Below are positions 48,156-62,936 of a DNA stretch of 64,000 nt, in pieces. The notes beneath the pieces were generated by a model, which did not search any database, was not told the origin of the DNA, and was given only the letters and a program-made list of their open reading frames with translations. Source of the stretch: Pseudomonas mucidolens (GTDB lineage: Bacteria > Pseudomonadota > Gammaproteobacteria > Pseudomonadales > Pseudomonadaceae); NCBI RefSeq assembly GCF_900106045.1, contig NZ_LT629802.1:4030001-4094000 (forward strand), given 5' to 3'. The first letter of the stretch is position 1; each line of letters begins with the position of its first letter. The position numbers were made by a program, and so were the translations under genes.

Positions 48156-48171
48156 AAGTGCTCCATCATTC

Positions 48172-49023
48172 TTATTCGGCTGATTCTACTGCTTCAATCA
48201 TCCGTACCACGTCCATCGTCTCGGCAACGTCATGCACGCGCAAAATGCGCGCACCCTTGACCAGCGCCAGCGCCGCGAGAGCCAGGCCGCCATGCAGCCT
48301 TTCCCCCACAGGACGATTCAATGCCATGCCTATCATGCTCTTGCGCGAAACGCCGACCAATAGCGGCCGACCAAGGGCATGCAGGGCCTCCATATGCTTG
48401 AACAGACTTAAATTGTGCTGCAGGGTTTTGGCAAAGCCAAACCCTGGATCGAGAATAATCCGCTCGGGAGCAATTCCGACCGTGGCGCACTGCGCAATGC
48501 GCTCGGCGAGAAATTCAGTCACTTCACCCACGAGATTGCTATAACGCGGGTCCTCCTGCATCGTTCCAGGTTCGCCGAGCATATGCATCAGGCATACCGG
48601 CAACCCGGTCGCAGCCGCAGCTTCAAGCGCTCCGTCACGCAGCAACGAGCGCACATCATTGATCAATCCGGCACCCAAACGAGCGGTTTCGCGCATGACA
48701 GCCGGCGTCGAAGTGTCCACCGAAATGATCACATCAAGCTCGCCATGGATACGCTCGACAATCGGCGCAACGCGCTCCAACTCCTCCAGCGGCGATACAA
48801 CACGCGCACCGGGACGAGTCGACTCGCCACCCACATCAATCAAGGTCGCACCCGCAGCAACCATCGCCTCGGCATGACGCAGCGCCGCATCAAGCTGGCT
48901 GAAGCGCCCACCATCGGAAAAGGAGTCTGGAGTTACATTGAGAATACCCATGACATGCGCATGGGCCAAATCAAGAACCCGGCTGCCGCAAGGCAACCGG
49001 GTGGAGGGCAACACAGAAGTCAT
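48172..49023 (-). CDS. folP: Dihydropteroate synthase
   Basis: Condenses the FolK product with p-aminobenzoate; the sulfonamide target. The 283-residue TIM barrel has [17 protein letters not shown] near residue 25 and [16 protein letters not shown] near 58, the two signature regions, followed by [14 protein letters not shown] and GVSRKSMIG. It lies eight bases after ftsH and upstream of glmM. The protein has no resistance-type insertion after the second signature that I can see. Confidence 0.98.
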   Translation of the reverse strand: MTSVLPSTRLPCGSRVLDLAHAHVMGILNVTPDSFSDGGRFSQLDAALRHAEAMVAAGATLIDVGGESTRPGARVVSPLEELERVAPIVERIHGELDVIISVDTSTPAVMRETARLGAGLINDVRSLLRDGALEAAAATGLPVCLMHMLGEPGTMQEDPRYSNLVGEVTEFLAERIAQCATVGIAPERIILDPGFGFAKTLQHNLSLFKHMEALHALGRPLLVGVSRKSMIGMALNRPVGERLHGGLALAALALVKGARILRVHDVAETMDVVRMIEAVESAE

Positions 49024-49031
49024 TTCAAACC

Positions 49032-50951
49032 TTAAACGTCGGCAGCCGGGCCGCCGATAGGGGCATCAGGACGCTCGCTCTGCACTACTGGCGGAGTGCC
49101 CGAAGTCCCCGAGCCACCTTCCCAATCCTTAGGTTCACGCGGCGTACGCCCCGCCATGATGTCGTCGATCTGTTCGGCATCAATGGTTTCGTACTTCATC
49201 AAGGCATCCGCCATGGCATCGAGCTTGTCGCGGTTATCCGTCAGGATCTGCTTGGCCGTGCCATAGCACTGATCAATGATACTGCGCACCTCGGAGTCGA
49301 TCAGCTTGGCTGTCTCGCCCGAGAAACTGGCACCTTGACCACCACCGCCACGCCCCAAGAACACTTCGCCTTCTTCCTCGGCATACATCAATGGACCCAG
49401 CTTCTCGGACAGCCCCCACTTGGTGACCATGTTTCGCGCAATCTGGCTGGCGCGCATGATGTCATTGGAGGCGCCCGTGGTCACACCGTCGAAGCCCAGC
49501 GTCATCTCTTCGGCAATCCGCCCGCCGTACAGCGAGCAAATCTGGCTGATCAAGGCCCGCTTGGAGAGGCTGTAGCGATCTTCTTCCGGAAGGAACATGG
49601 TGACACCCAGTGCGCGACCACGCGGGATGATCGACACCTTGTAGACCGGATCATGCTCAGGCACGACGCGACCGACAATGGCGTGGCCAGCCTCGTGATA
49701 AGCGGTGTTCTGCTTCTCTTTTTCGGACATGACCATGGATTTGCGCTCGGCACCCATCATGATCTTGTCTTTCGCCAGTTCAAATTCCTTCATTTCAACG
49801 ATGCGCTTGCCGGTACGGGCGGCAAACAGCGACGCTTCGTTGACCAGGTTGGCCAGGTCAGCACCGGAGAAGCCCGGTGTACCACGGGCGATCACGGCCG
49901 GAGCCACGTCGTCGCCCATCGGCACTTTGCGCATATGCACTTTCAGGATCTGTTCACGGCCACGGATATCCGGCAGGCCGACGACGACCTGACGGTCGAA
50001 ACGCCCTGGACGCAACAGCGCAGGGTCAAGCACGTCAGGTCGGTTGGTCGCCGCAATCACGATGATGCCATCGTTCATTTCGAAGCCATCCATCTCGACC
50101 AGCAACTGGTTGAGGGTTTGCTCACGCTCGTCGTGACCACCGCCCATGCCAGCACCACGATGGCGACCCACAGCGTCGATCTCATCGATGAAGATGATGC
50201 ATGGCGCGTGCTTTTTGGCCTGCTCGAACATGTCACGGACACGACTCGCACCGACACCGACGAACATTTCAACGAAATCAGAACCGGAAATGGTGAAGAA
50301 CGGGACCTTGGCCTCACCAGCGATGGCCTTGGCCAACAGGGTTTTACCGGTACCCGGAGGACCGACCATCAGCACACCACGGGGAATACGACCACCAAGG
50401 CGCTGGAACTTGCCTGGATCGCGCAGGAACTCAACCAACTCGCCGACTTCTTCCTTGGCTTCGTCGCAACCCGCGACGTCAGCCAGCGTAGTCTTCACCT
50501 GATCTTCGGAAAGCAGCCGCGCCTTGCTCTTGCCAAAGCTCATCGGCCCGCCCTTGCCTCCCGCGCCACCTTGCATCTGGCGCATGAAGAACATGAACAC
50601 GGCAATAATCACCAGGATCGGGAAGCTGGCCACCAGAAGCTGGGTCCAGATGCTCTGCTGCTCAGGCTGCTTGCCCTCAACGATGACCTTGTTATCCACA
50701 AGATCGCCGATCAAGCCATTGTCCTGGATCGCCGGACGGATGGTCTTGAAGCTGTCGCCATCGTTGCGCTTACCAGTAATCACGTAGCCATCGACGGCTA
50801 CGCGTTCGACCTTGCCATCCTTGACTTGCTGGATGAAGTCGGAATAGTTGAGGGTCTGCGGCTCGTTAGGGCTGGAGAAGTTGTTCATCACCGTCACCAG
50901 GACTGCCGCGATGATCAACCACAGGATCAGATTCTTTGCCATATCGTTCAA
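49032..50951 (-). CDS. ftsH: ATP-dependent zinc metalloprotease FtsH
   Basis: Hexameric membrane AAA+ protease degrading sigma-32, LpxC and damaged membrane proteins. 639 residues: two membrane segments (about 8-24 and 106-124) around a periplasmic domain, the AAA domain with GPPGTGKT near 197 and Walker [12 protein letters not shown], the second region of homology with [17 protein letters not shown], and the zinc site HEAGH near 417. I kept TTG 50951 because GAGGG lies eight bases upstream; ATG 50942 has no ribosome site. Neighbour of rlmE, as usual. Confidence 0.97.
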   Translation of the reverse strand: MNDMAKNLILWLIIAAVLVTVMNNFSSPNEPQTLNYSDFIQQVKDGKVERVAVDGYVITGKRNDGDSFKTIRPAIQDNGLIGDLVDNKVIVEGKQPEQQSIWTQLLVASFPILVIIAVFMFFMRQMQGGAGGKGGPMSFGKSKARLLSEDQVKTTLADVAGCDEAKEEVGELVEFLRDPGKFQRLGGRIPRGVLMVGPPGTGKTLLAKAIAGEAKVPFFTISGSDFVEMFVGVGASRVRDMFEQAKKHAPCIIFIDEIDAVGRHRGAGMGGGHDEREQTLNQLLVEMDGFEMNDGIIVIAATNRPDVLDPALLRPGRFDRQVVVGLPDIRGREQILKVHMRKVPMGDDVAPAVIARGTPGFSGADLANLVNEASLFAARTGKRIVEMKEFELAKDKIMMGAERKSMVMSEKEKQNTAYHEAGHAIVGRVVPEHDPVYKVSIIPRGRALGVTMFLPEEDRYSLSKRALISQICSLYGGRIAEEMTLGFDGVTTGASNDIMRASQIARNMVTKWGLSEKLGPLMYAEEEGEVFLGRGGGGQGASFSGETAKLIDSEVRSIIDQCYGTAKQILTDNRDKLDAMADALMKYETIDAEQIDDIMAGRTPREPKDWEGGSGTSGTPPVVQSERPDAPIGGPAADV

Positions 50952-51142
50952 TTAACTACCCTCTGAAGCAAGCTCCGCTACTGGCGCGCGCTTCGCATGA
51001 TATTCACCGGCATAACTTACTACATTACCTACAACTCTGGCAGGCGCCGTCTGTAACCCTTTGTGAAACTTTGACTACACAATATTCGTAAAGCTTCATG
51101 ACGAAAGCGATATAAAAAAACCTATCGACTCCCTTGAATCTC

Positions 51143-51793
51143 TCAAAGACGCTCCTCGCTGGCGGCACCTTCAATGCCACGATACCCACGGCCCAGCAAA
51201 TACTGCTCGCGAGACCGATCTCTCGAGGAGTCAGGCTTGCGCGTCTGAACCTTGTCGAACAGCTTGCGCATGTTCTTGTGGTACTCGTCAAAACCTTCAC
51301 CGAGGAAGACCTTGACCAAAAAATCACCGCCAGGACGCAAAACCCGCCCGGCCAGATCCAATGCCAATTCACAAAGGAACATCGCACGTGGCATATCCAC
51401 GGCAGGTAATCCACTCATATTGGGGGCCATATCGGAAATCACAAGGTCTACCTGCGAATTTCCGACAGCCTCAAGAATCTGGGCCAACACGTCGTCCCGG
51501 GTAAAATCGCCGTGAACGAAGGTCACGTCGGGAATACTGTCCATTTCCAGGATATCGGAAGCAATCAATCGACCTTGCCCACCAATCAGACGACTGGTCA
51601 CCTGGGACCAGCCACCCGGGGCCGCGCCAAGATCGATAACGCTCATGCCTGGGCGGATCAACTTGTCCTTTTCCTGGATCTCAAGCAGCTTGTAGCTGGC
51701 CCGGGAACGGTAGCCATCCTTTTGCGCCTTTTTGACGTAAGGATCGTTGAAATGTTCTTTGAGCCAGTTAAGGCTGGTTTTGGAACGGGCCAC
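51143..51793 (-). CDS. rlmE: 23S rRNA (uridine(2552)-2'-O)-methyltransferase
   Basis: 2'-O-methylates U2552 in the 23S A-loop; a heat-shock protein in E. coli. The 216-residue protein has the SAM site [15 protein letters not shown] (about 51-65), the catalytic tetrad residues Lys35 ([10 protein letters not shown]) and Asp in [11 protein letters not shown], and [15 protein letters not shown] start at 51793 follows AGGTGG at short spacing. Divergent from yhbY; 191 bases separate it from ftsH. Confidence 0.97.
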   Translation of the reverse strand: MARSKTSLNWLKEHFNDPYVKKAQKDGYRSRASYKLLEIQEKDKLIRPGMSVIDLGAAPGGWSQVTSRLIGGQGRLIASDILEMDSIPDVTFVHGDFTRDDVLAQILEAVGNSQVDLVISDMAPNMSGLPAVDMPRAMFLCELALDLAGRVLRPGGDFLVKVFLGEGFDEYHKNMRKLFDKVQTRKPDSSRDRSREQYLLGRGYRGIEGAASEERL

Positions 51794-51898
51794 GGGCCAC
51801 CTCGAAAATAAAACGGGTCGTGATTAACTGGGCGGTCCCGGACTCGCTCGGGTAAACTGGCCGCCGCTTTTTACAAGATCAGACGCAGGGGTCAGATT

Positions 51899-52207
51899 AT
51901 GCCGCTCACTCAAGAGCAGAAGAAACAGTACAAATCCATTGGCCACCATCTGAAACCAGTTTTGATTGTGGCTGATAACGGTTTGACTGAGGGTGTGTTA
52001 GCCGAACTTGAACGCGCATTGAGCGATCACGAACTCATCAAGATCAAGGTCAGCATCCTGGATCGTGAAGCCCGCCTCGCCGCGATTGCAGAACTCTGCA
52101 AGTCCGGCAAAGCTGATCTGGTTCAGGTCATCGGCAAGATGGCGCTGTTGTATCGCAAGAACTTCAGCGCCAACAAGCAACTGTCGAACGTTCATCGCTT
52201 CAAATGA
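51899..52207 (+). CDS. yhbY: Ribosome assembly RNA-binding protein YhbY (CRM domain)
   Basis: A 102-residue single CRM-domain protein associated with pre-50S particles. It has the YKSIGHHLKPVLIVADNGLT start and the GLTEGV glycine loop near residue 28, followed by ELIKIKVS. Start ATG 51899 after a GCAGGGG site. Placed divergently from rlmE, a conserved arrangement that pairs two ribosome-assembly genes. It converges with the membrane protein gene at 52216, with only eight bases between stops. Confidence 0.94.
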   Translation: MPLTQEQKKQYKSIGHHLKPVLIVADNGLTEGVLAELERALSDHELIKIKVSILDREARLAAIAELCKSGKADLVQVIGKMALLYRKNFSANKQLSNVHRFK

Positions 52208-52215
52208 TACAAGGG

Positions 52216-52620
52216 TCATGGGCGTGCTTCGCGCGCCCTGTCACTCCATCCGGGCACCGGTTGCAACACCAGTAACAGGCCGGAGAACCCTAGCACAAGA
52301 TAGCTGAAAAGCTGCCAGCGCAACGCTTCCGGCAGCAGCATGCGCACCACGCAATACATTGCACACGCATACAACGCCATCAACAGCAGTTGGCCACGCA
52401 TATCCCGCCACAAACTCCGCAAGCCCTCGGTCTTGATCAGCACCAACACTTGAAGCGTCACGCCCGCCGCCGCGAAACCGACCAGCAGCACGCTCAATAA
52501 TCCGCCGATCTCTTCGATCAGCAACGGCGCCAGGCCAATCAGGCCCAACGCCGGCACTACAGCGAGATGCAATAGCCACACGCGACCTACCCAAAGCATC
52601 TGAGTCAGTTGCCAGAGCAT
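52216..52620 (-). CDS. Small four-helix integral membrane protein
   Basis: A 134-residue hydrophobic protein with about four membrane segments (near 10-30, 33-55, 80-100 and 108-125). I do not recognise its function. It resembles in place and size an uncharacterised P. aeruginosa gene between yhbY and greA. I chose ATG 52620; a TTG at 52671 would overlap greA. A hairpin GCGCCC/GGGCGC immediately precedes the ATG, so its ribosome site may be buried. Read in the same direction as greA and carB, likely co-transcribed. Confidence 0.7.
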   Translation of the reverse strand: MLWQLTQMLWVGRVWLLHLAVVPALGLIGLAPLLIEEIGGLLSVLLVGFAAAGVTLQVLVLIKTEGLRSLWRDMRGQLLLMALYACAMYCVVRMLLPEALRWQLFSYLVLGFSGLLLVLQPVPGWSDRAREARP

Positions 52621-52648
52621 TGCGCCCGCACGAAACGGGCGCCACGCT

Positions 52649-53121
52649 TTAGATGTGACGAACTTCAACAATCTCGTACTCGATCACGCCACCTGGCGTT
52701 TTGACGACCACCACATCACCCTCTTCCTTGGCGATCAAGGCGCGAGCAATCGGCGAACCGACAGAGATCTTGCCTTGTTTGATGTCCGCCTCGTCCTCAC
52801 CCACGATGTGGTAAGTCACACTTTCATCCGTCTCGACGTTGGCGATTTCCACGGTAGTACCGAAAATCACTTTGCCGGTGTGCGGGATGGTCGTGACATC
52901 GATAATCACCGCATTCTGCATGCGGCCTTCGATATCACGGATCCGCGCCTCGACCATACCTTGCTGCTCACGGGCAGCATGGTATTCAGCGTTTTCCTTC
53001 AAGTCGCCCAACTCACGAGCCGTGCCGATGTCCTGGCTGAGCTTCGGACGAACGACCTTGGTCAGGTGAGCGTGCTCCTCTTCCAGGGCCTTTGCGCCCT
53101 GGACGGTCATTGGATATTTGA

Positions 53122-53125
<4 letters not shown>
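52649..53125 (-). CDS. greA: Transcription elongation factor GreA
   Basis: Rescues backtracked RNA polymerase by stimulating transcript cleavage. The 158-residue protein has an N-terminal coiled coil (about 10-75) with the acidic tip residues in [14 protein letters not shown], and a C-terminal FKBP-like domain ([19 protein letters not shown]). It overlaps the carB end by four bases (ATGA), so translation is coupled to carB. The Asp41/Glu44-type tip acids are present. Confidence 0.98.
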
Positions 53126-56343
<3,218 letters not shown>

Positions 56344-56445
56344 GGGTTTGTCACTCAAATCCGCAGGTCAGTCGGCAAGCCGTCTTGAACAATCTTTGAC
56401 GCGCCCGAGGGGCCACCGGTTTCCGGGGCCGCTCGGCACACTCAG

Positions 56446-57582
56446 TCAGCGTCGCTTGGCCATCTCAGTGATGAAACGGTCGAACAGCGGCGCTACGTCG
56501 TTCGGGCCCGGGCTTGCTTCAGGGTGGCCCTGGAAGCTGAACGCGCTCTTGTCGGTGCGCTCGATGCCTTGCAGGGAACCGTCGAACAGCGACTTGTGAA
56601 TCGCCCGCACATTGGCCGGCAAAGTCGCCTCATCCACGGCAAAACCGTGGTTCTGGCTGGTGATCATCACCACGCCAGTGTCCAGGTCCTGCACGGGGTG
56701 GTTGGCGCCGTGGTGGCCATGCCCCATTTTCAGGGTCTTGGCACCGGAGGCCAGCGCCAGCAATTGGTGACCCAGGCAGATACCGAATATCGGGATTTCG
56801 GTTTCCAGTACATCCTTGATGGCCTGGATGGCATAGTCGCAAGGCTCAGGATCACCCGGGCCGTTGGACAGGAATACGCCGTCCGGTTGCAGGGCCAGCA
56901 CATCACTGGCTGGAGTCTGTGCGGGAACCACGGTCACGCGGCAACCACGCTCGACCAGCATGCGCAGGATGTTGTACTTGACGCCGTAGTCATAGGCCAC
57001 GACATGGTACGGCAAGTCGGCGGCGTCGAGCGTCGCGTGGCTGTCGGTCTTCAGGTCCCAGACGGTGGAGCGCCACTCGTACTTTTCCTGGGTGCTGACG
57101 ACTTTCGCCAGGTCCATGCCTTTCAGGCCAGGGAAACCCTGGGCCGCGGCGATTGCCGCGTCTTCGGAGATATTCTCACCGACCATGATGCAGCCGTTCT
57201 GCGAGCCTTTTTCACGCAGGATGCGTGTCAGGCGACGCGTATCGATACCCGCGATAGCCACAACGTTATTGGCTTTCAGGTAATCGGACAGGGACATCGT
57301 GTTACGCCAGTTGCTCGCAACCAGTGGCAGGTCGCGGATAACCAGGCCTGCCGACCAGACATGATCAGACTCGACATCTTCCGGTGTAGTACCGGTATTT
57401 CCGATGTGCGGGTAGGTCAGGGTAACGATCTGCTGGGCGTAGGAAGGATCGGTAAGGATTTCCTGATAGCCGGTCATGGCGGTGTTGAACACCACCTCTC
57501 CAACGGTTTGACCGTCGGCTCCAATGGCTTCGCCGCGAAAAATGCTGCCATCAGCAAGGGCGAGTATGGCTGGCTTAGTCAA
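56446..57582 (-). CDS. carA: Carbamoyl-phosphate synthase small chain (glutaminase)
   Basis: Hydrolyses glutamine and channels ammonia to CarB. The 378-residue protein has an N-terminal CPSase domain and a class I glutamine amidotransferase domain with catalytic Cys in [14 protein letters not shown] (about 270), and His/Glu in [13 protein letters not shown] near 350. The start at 57582 is TTG/ATG-type [13 protein letters not shown] with GGGAGG upstream. It is separated from carB by 102 bases and preceded by a leader with an intrinsic attenuator, so expression is probably set at that point. Confidence 0.97.
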   Translation of the reverse strand: MTKPAILALADGSIFRGEAIGADGQTVGEVVFNTAMTGYQEILTDPSYAQQIVTLTYPHIGNTGTTPEDVESDHVWSAGLVIRDLPLVASNWRNTMSLSDYLKANNVVAIAGIDTRRLTRILREKGSQNGCIMVGENISEDAAIAAAQGFPGLKGMDLAKVVSTQEKYEWRSTVWDLKTDSHATLDAADLPYHVVAYDYGVKYNILRMLVERGCRVTVVPAQTPASDVLALQPDGVFLSNGPGDPEPCDYAIQAIKDVLETEIPIFGICLGHQLLALASGAKTLKMGHGHHGANHPVQDLDTGVVMITSQNHGFAVDEATLPANVRAIHKSLFDGSLQGIERTDKSAFSFQGHPEASPGPNDVAPLFDRFITEMAKRR

Positions 57583-57627
57583 GAAGACCTCCCGTAAATA
57601 AAGCCTGAAAGGGCGATCGCAGGTTGC

Positions 57628-57665
57628 AAAAAAGCGGAATGACGTATGGACACGTCACCCCGCTT
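57628..57665 (-). terminator. Attenuator-type terminator in the carA leader
   Basis: Minus strand AAGCGGGGTGACGT-GTCCAT-ACGTCATTCCGCTT, a 14-bp stem with two G-U pairs, followed by TTTTTT. It ends about 46 bases before carA, inside its leader. The previous gene already has its own terminator, so this one probably controls read-through into carA. Confidence 0.8.
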
Positions 57666-57686
57666 CTTCACTGAATTATTCTGCGC

Positions 57687-57709
57687 GCTTTTAGTGGACA
57701 CACTAAAGC
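57687..57709 (-). promoter_or_regulatory. Inverted repeat in the carA leader
   Basis: GCTTTAGTG-TGTC-CACTAAAAGC: nine paired bases with one bulge, just upstream of the attenuator stem. It could be an antiterminator stem or an operator. Confidence 0.45.
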
Positions 57710-57793
57710 TGTAGCTTACAGAAAAAGGCTTTTTTGGTCCACCGCTAATGAGCCTTAAAGGCAGGAGAATGCGACAGGACGTCGCCTAGCGGA

Positions 57794-57827
57794 TAAAAAC
57801 GGGACCTCATGATAATTCCGAGGCCCC
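57794..57827 (-). terminator. Intrinsic terminator after dapB
   Basis: GGGGCCTC/GAGGTCCC stem (one G-U pair) followed by TTTTTAT on the minus strand, 14 bases after the dapB stop. Confidence 0.85.
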
Positions 57828-57841
57828 GCTTTAGCTACTGC

Positions 57842-59783
<1,942 letters not shown>

Positions 59784-60102
59784 AAGTCTTTATACCCTTA
59801 AGGACGTTCGGCAAACCCCTCCTGAGCCTCGCCAAACTCGTTGAGCCCCAATACAGGCCCGGACCCAACTCACGTCAATTTCAACGATCCTGGTCTTGGA
59901 TTATTTCAGCCGGGAACCTGGCTGAAAAAAGCGGTGCCTGTCGATCGCAAAGCAGGAGCATTCGCGATCACACCGCCAGCATCCGAATGCTGTCGCATGC
60001 TGTAAAAATTCGCTTACCCCAGACACGCCAACGCGGGAGCAAGCTCCCGCGCGGCGACATCCTACCAGTCACCGCTTGATAGCGGTCAACCGGACGACCA
60101 AC
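59784..60102. other. dnaK-dnaJ intergenic region with hairpin and REP-like element
   Basis: 319 bases without a gene. TTTCAGCC-GGGAACCT-GGCTGAAA (59904-59927) is an 8-bp stem; on the minus strand it follows T residues rather than preceding them, so it is not a standard terminator. A REP-like palindrome, GCGGGAGCAAGCTCCCGC (60033-60050), lies 50 bases after the dnaK stop. Such structures can lower dnaJ expression relative to dnaK. Confidence 0.6.
60033..60050. repeat. REP-like palindrome
   Basis: GCGGGAGCAAGCTCCCGC is a perfect 18-base palindrome sharing the GGAGCAAGCT core of the other REP copies at 17216 and 24464 but with GCGGG flanks, a second REP subtype. Confidence 0.75.
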
Positions 60103-62019
60103 TTACTTCTGGTCTTTGACTTCTTCGAACTCGGCATCGACAACGTCATCGTGCTTGGCTTCAGGCTCTGCCTGTTGCGCAGCATCATCAGCCGGCTGGC
60201 CTTGTTCGGCATACATTTTCTGAGCGACTGGCGCGGAGACTTTCGACAGCTCCTCGACCTTGGCTTCGATGGCCGCCTTGTCATCACCTTTAACGGCGAC
60301 TTCCAGGGCAACCACTGCCGCCTCGATGGCCGACTTCTCTTCCTCGGTCACTTTATCGCCAGCATCAGCGATCATTTTGCGTGTCGAGTGAACCAGTGCA
60401 TCACCCTGGTTACGGGCAGCCGCCAGCTCTTCGAACTTGCGATCTTCCTCGGAGTTGGCTTCAGCATCACGAATCATCTGCTGAATTTCTTCCTCGGACA
60501 GACCGGAGTTGGCCTTGATCACGATCGACTGAGTCTTGCCAGTGGCCTTGTCTTTAGCGCCTACGTGCAGAATACCGTTGGCGTCGATGTCGAAGGTCAC
60601 TTCAATTTGTGGCACGCCACGTGGTGCTGGTGGAATCTCGGCCAGGTCGAACTTGCCCAGGGACTTGTTCTGACCGGCTTGCTTACGCTCACCTTGCAGC
60701 ACGTGAATAGTCACTGCGCCCTGGTTATCATCGGCAGTCGAGAACACTTGCGATTTCTTGGTAGGAATCGTGGTGTTTTTCTCGATCAGCGCAGTCATCA
60801 CGCCGCCCATGGTTTCGATACCCAAGGTCAGCGGGCTGACGTCCAGCAGCAGCACGTCTTTGACGTCGCCGGCCAATACCGCACCCTGGATGGCAGCACC
60901 CATGGCTACAGCTTCGTCCGGGTTGACGTCTTTACGTGCCTCTTTACCGAAGAACTCGGTCACTTTCTGCTGCACCAGCGGCATACGGGTCTGACCGCCG
61001 ACCAGGATCACGTCGTTGATGGCACCAACGTCGATACCGGCATCTTTCAGCGCAATGCGGCAAGGTTCGATGGTGCGCTGAACCAGGTCCTCAACCAGAG
61101 ATTCCAGCTTGGCGCGGGAAATCTTCACGTTCAAGTGCTTAGGACCGGTGGCATCTGCAGTGATGTACGGCAGGTTCACGTCGGTCGACATGCTCGACGA
61201 CAGCTCGATCTTGGCTTTCTCAGCGGCTTCTTTCAGGCGCTGCATGGCCAGCGGATCACCCTTGAGGTTCATGCCGCTTTCTTTCTTGAATTCGTCAACG
61301 AGGTAGTCGATCAGACGAATGTCGAAGTCTTCACCACCCAGGAAGGTGTCACCGTTAGTGGCCAACACTTCGAACTGGTGCTCGCCATCAACTTCCGCAA
61401 TCTCGATCACGGAAACGTCGAAGGTACCGCCACCCAAGTCATACACGATGACAGTGTGGTCGCCCTTGGCTTTGTCCATACCGTAAGCCAGAGCGGCTGC
61501 GGTCGGCTCGTTGATGATGCGTTTGACGTCCAGGCCCGCGATGCGGCCGGCGTCTTTAGTGGCTTGACGCTGACTGTCGTTGAAGTAGGCCGGAACAGTA
61601 ATGACTGCCTCAGTCACCGCCTCGCCGAGATAGTCTTCAGCGGTTTTCTTCATCTTTTTCAAGACTTCGGCCGAAATCTGCGGCGCCGACATTTTGTTGC
61701 CATTCACTTCAACCCAGGCGTCACCGTTGTCAGCCTTGGCGATTTTGTAAGGCACCATCTTGATGTCTTTCTGTACGACTTCTTCGTCGAACTTACGACC
61801 GATCAGACGCTTCACCGCGTACAGGGTGTTATGCGGATTGGTCACAGCCTGACGCTTGGCCGACTGACCGACGAGGATTTCACCGTCGTTGGCGTAAGCA
61901 ATGATCGACGGCGTGGTACGCGTGCCTTCGGCGTTTTCGATAACTTTAGCTTTGCCGTTTTCCATGACGGAGACGCAGGAGTTGGTGGTCCCCAGGTCGA
62001 TACCGATAATTTTGCCCAT
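60103..62019 (-). CDS. dnaK: Chaperone protein DnaK (Hsp70)
   Basis: ATP-driven folding chaperone; 638 residues. It starts [19 protein letters not shown], with phosphate-1 motif near residues 6-16. The linker [19 protein letters not shown] lies near 388-406. A substrate-binding domain follows, then a helical lid ending in the conserved acidic tail EEVKDQK. Ribosome site GGGAGAG before ATG 62019. It lies 102 bases after grpE, and probably shares the sigma-32 promoter upstream of grpE. Confidence 0.99.
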   Translation of the reverse strand: MGKIIGIDLGTTNSCVSVMENGKAKVIENAEGTRTTPSIIAYANDGEILVGQSAKRQAVTNPHNTLYAVKRLIGRKFDEEVVQKDIKMVPYKIAKADNGDAWVEVNGNKMSAPQISAEVLKKMKKTAEDYLGEAVTEAVITVPAYFNDSQRQATKDAGRIAGLDVKRIINEPTAAALAYGMDKAKGDHTVIVYDLGGGTFDVSVIEIAEVDGEHQFEVLATNGDTFLGGEDFDIRLIDYLVDEFKKESGMNLKGDPLAMQRLKEAAEKAKIELSSSMSTDVNLPYITADATGPKHLNVKISRAKLESLVEDLVQRTIEPCRIALKDAGIDVGAINDVILVGGQTRMPLVQQKVTEFFGKEARKDVNPDEAVAMGAAIQGAVLAGDVKDVLLLDVSPLTLGIETMGGVMTALIEKNTTIPTKKSQVFSTADDNQGAVTIHVLQGERKQAGQNKSLGKFDLAEIPPAPRGVPQIEVTFDIDANGILHVGAKDKATGKTQSIVIKANSGLSEEEIQQMIRDAEANSEEDRKFEELAAARNQGDALVHSTRKMIADAGDKVTEEEKSAIEAAVVALEVAVKGDDKAAIEAKVEELSKVSAPVAQKMYAEQGQPADDAAQQAEPEAKHDDVVDAEFEEVKDQK

Positions 62020-62121
62020 GATTTACTCTCCCGAAACTTGAATTTGGTTGCCGCAGCAGTGGTGGCTAACTGCGGTAGCACTTAATCGCTTGACTTGTAG
62101 ATGGGGGCCTTACGGCGGATT

Positions 62122-62682
62122 TCAAGCCTGCTCGTCGATAGAAGGTGCAACAGGTGCAGGAGCCTTGCTCACCACCACCATCGCCGGACGCAACAAGCGG
62201 CCATTGAGCAGATAACCCTTCTGGAACACCTTCAGCACACTGTTAGGCTCAAGATCATGGCTTTCCTGCATGGCCATGGCTTGATGGTGCTCAGCGTTGA
62301 ACGGCTCGCCGCCTTGCGGATCAATGCCTTCAAGCTGATAACGCTTCAGGGTGTCCTGGAACATTTTCAGGGTCAGCTCGATCCCTTCGCGCATGGCGCG
62401 GATGTTTTCGTCATTCGGGTCGGACAACTCAAGACCACGCTCCAGACTGTCAATGATCGGCAACAGGTCACCGGCAAATTTTTCCAGGGCGAACTTGTGG
62501 GCTTTTTCTACATCCTGCTCGGCGCGGCGGCGGACGTTCTGCAGATCGGCAGCCACACGCAAAGACTGATCCTGCGCAGCAGCCAGTTGCTCTTCGAGCA
62601 CTTGTACACGAGTTGCCAGGTCTTCACCGGCAGCCTGGGTGGCGTCTGGAGTTTGCGTATCCTGCGTCTGTTCGTCAGCCAT
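62122..62682 (-). CDS. grpE: Nucleotide exchange factor GrpE
   Basis: Releases ADP from DnaK. The 186-residue protein has an acidic, disordered N-terminus ([16 protein letters not shown]), a long dimerising helix (about 25-90, ending [19 protein letters not shown]), and the C-terminal beta domain with EHHQAMAM and [28 protein letters not shown] before ATG 62682. First gene of grpE-dnaK-dnaJ-dapB on the minus strand. Confidence 0.98.
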   Translation of the reverse strand: MADEQTQDTQTPDATQAAGEDLATRVQVLEEQLAAAQDQSLRVAADLQNVRRRAEQDVEKAHKFALEKFAGDLLPIIDSLERGLELSDPNDENIRAMREGIELTLKMFQDTLKRYQLEGIDPQGGEPFNAEHHQAMAMQESHDLEPNSVLKVFQKGYLLNGRLLRPAMVVVSKAPAPVAPSIDEQA

Positions 62683-62734
62683 AGTTATCTCCTTTCAAAA
62701 TCATGCGCGAACTCAACTCGCGCTTCTGTTCCGG

Positions 62735-62763
62735 TATATGGGGCCACAATTTCCTGGTTCAAG
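62735..62763 (-). promoter_or_regulatory. Sigma-32 heat-shock promoter of grpE-dnaK
   Basis: CTTGAA (62763-62758), a 14-base spacer and CCCCATATA (62743-62735) on the minus strand fit the sigma-32 consensus CTTGAA-N11-16-CCCCAT almost exactly. The start would be near 62728, 45 bases before grpE. Confidence 0.9.
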
Positions 62764-62896
62764 GGCTCAGGTGCTACCAAAAGTCTTTCCCTTGCCGTCG
62801 AACAATTCCTGCCAGCTCATTGCGTATTGCACTAAAAAAACCATTCATTCAAGCAAATCGAGCTAAGTGTCAGGATTGTCAGTCGCGAACAAAACA

Positions 62897-62912
62897 CTGT
62901 ATAAATAACCAG
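62897..62912 (+). promoter_or_regulatory. LexA (SOS) box upstream of recN
   Basis: CTGTATAAATAACCAG matches CTGT-N8-ACAG except for one base and keeps the A/T-rich centre. It lies 25 bases before the recN ATG. recN is a classic SOS gene. Confidence 0.8.
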
Positions 62913-62936
62913 ACCTAAAGCCTGGGAGCGGCCGTC

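Noticed and set aside
57741..57810. 21-codon leader peptide frame before carA (from ATG on the minus strand at 57810)
   Set aside because: It starts inside the dapB terminator hairpin, has no ribosome site and no codon enrichment suited to arginine or pyrimidine sensing.
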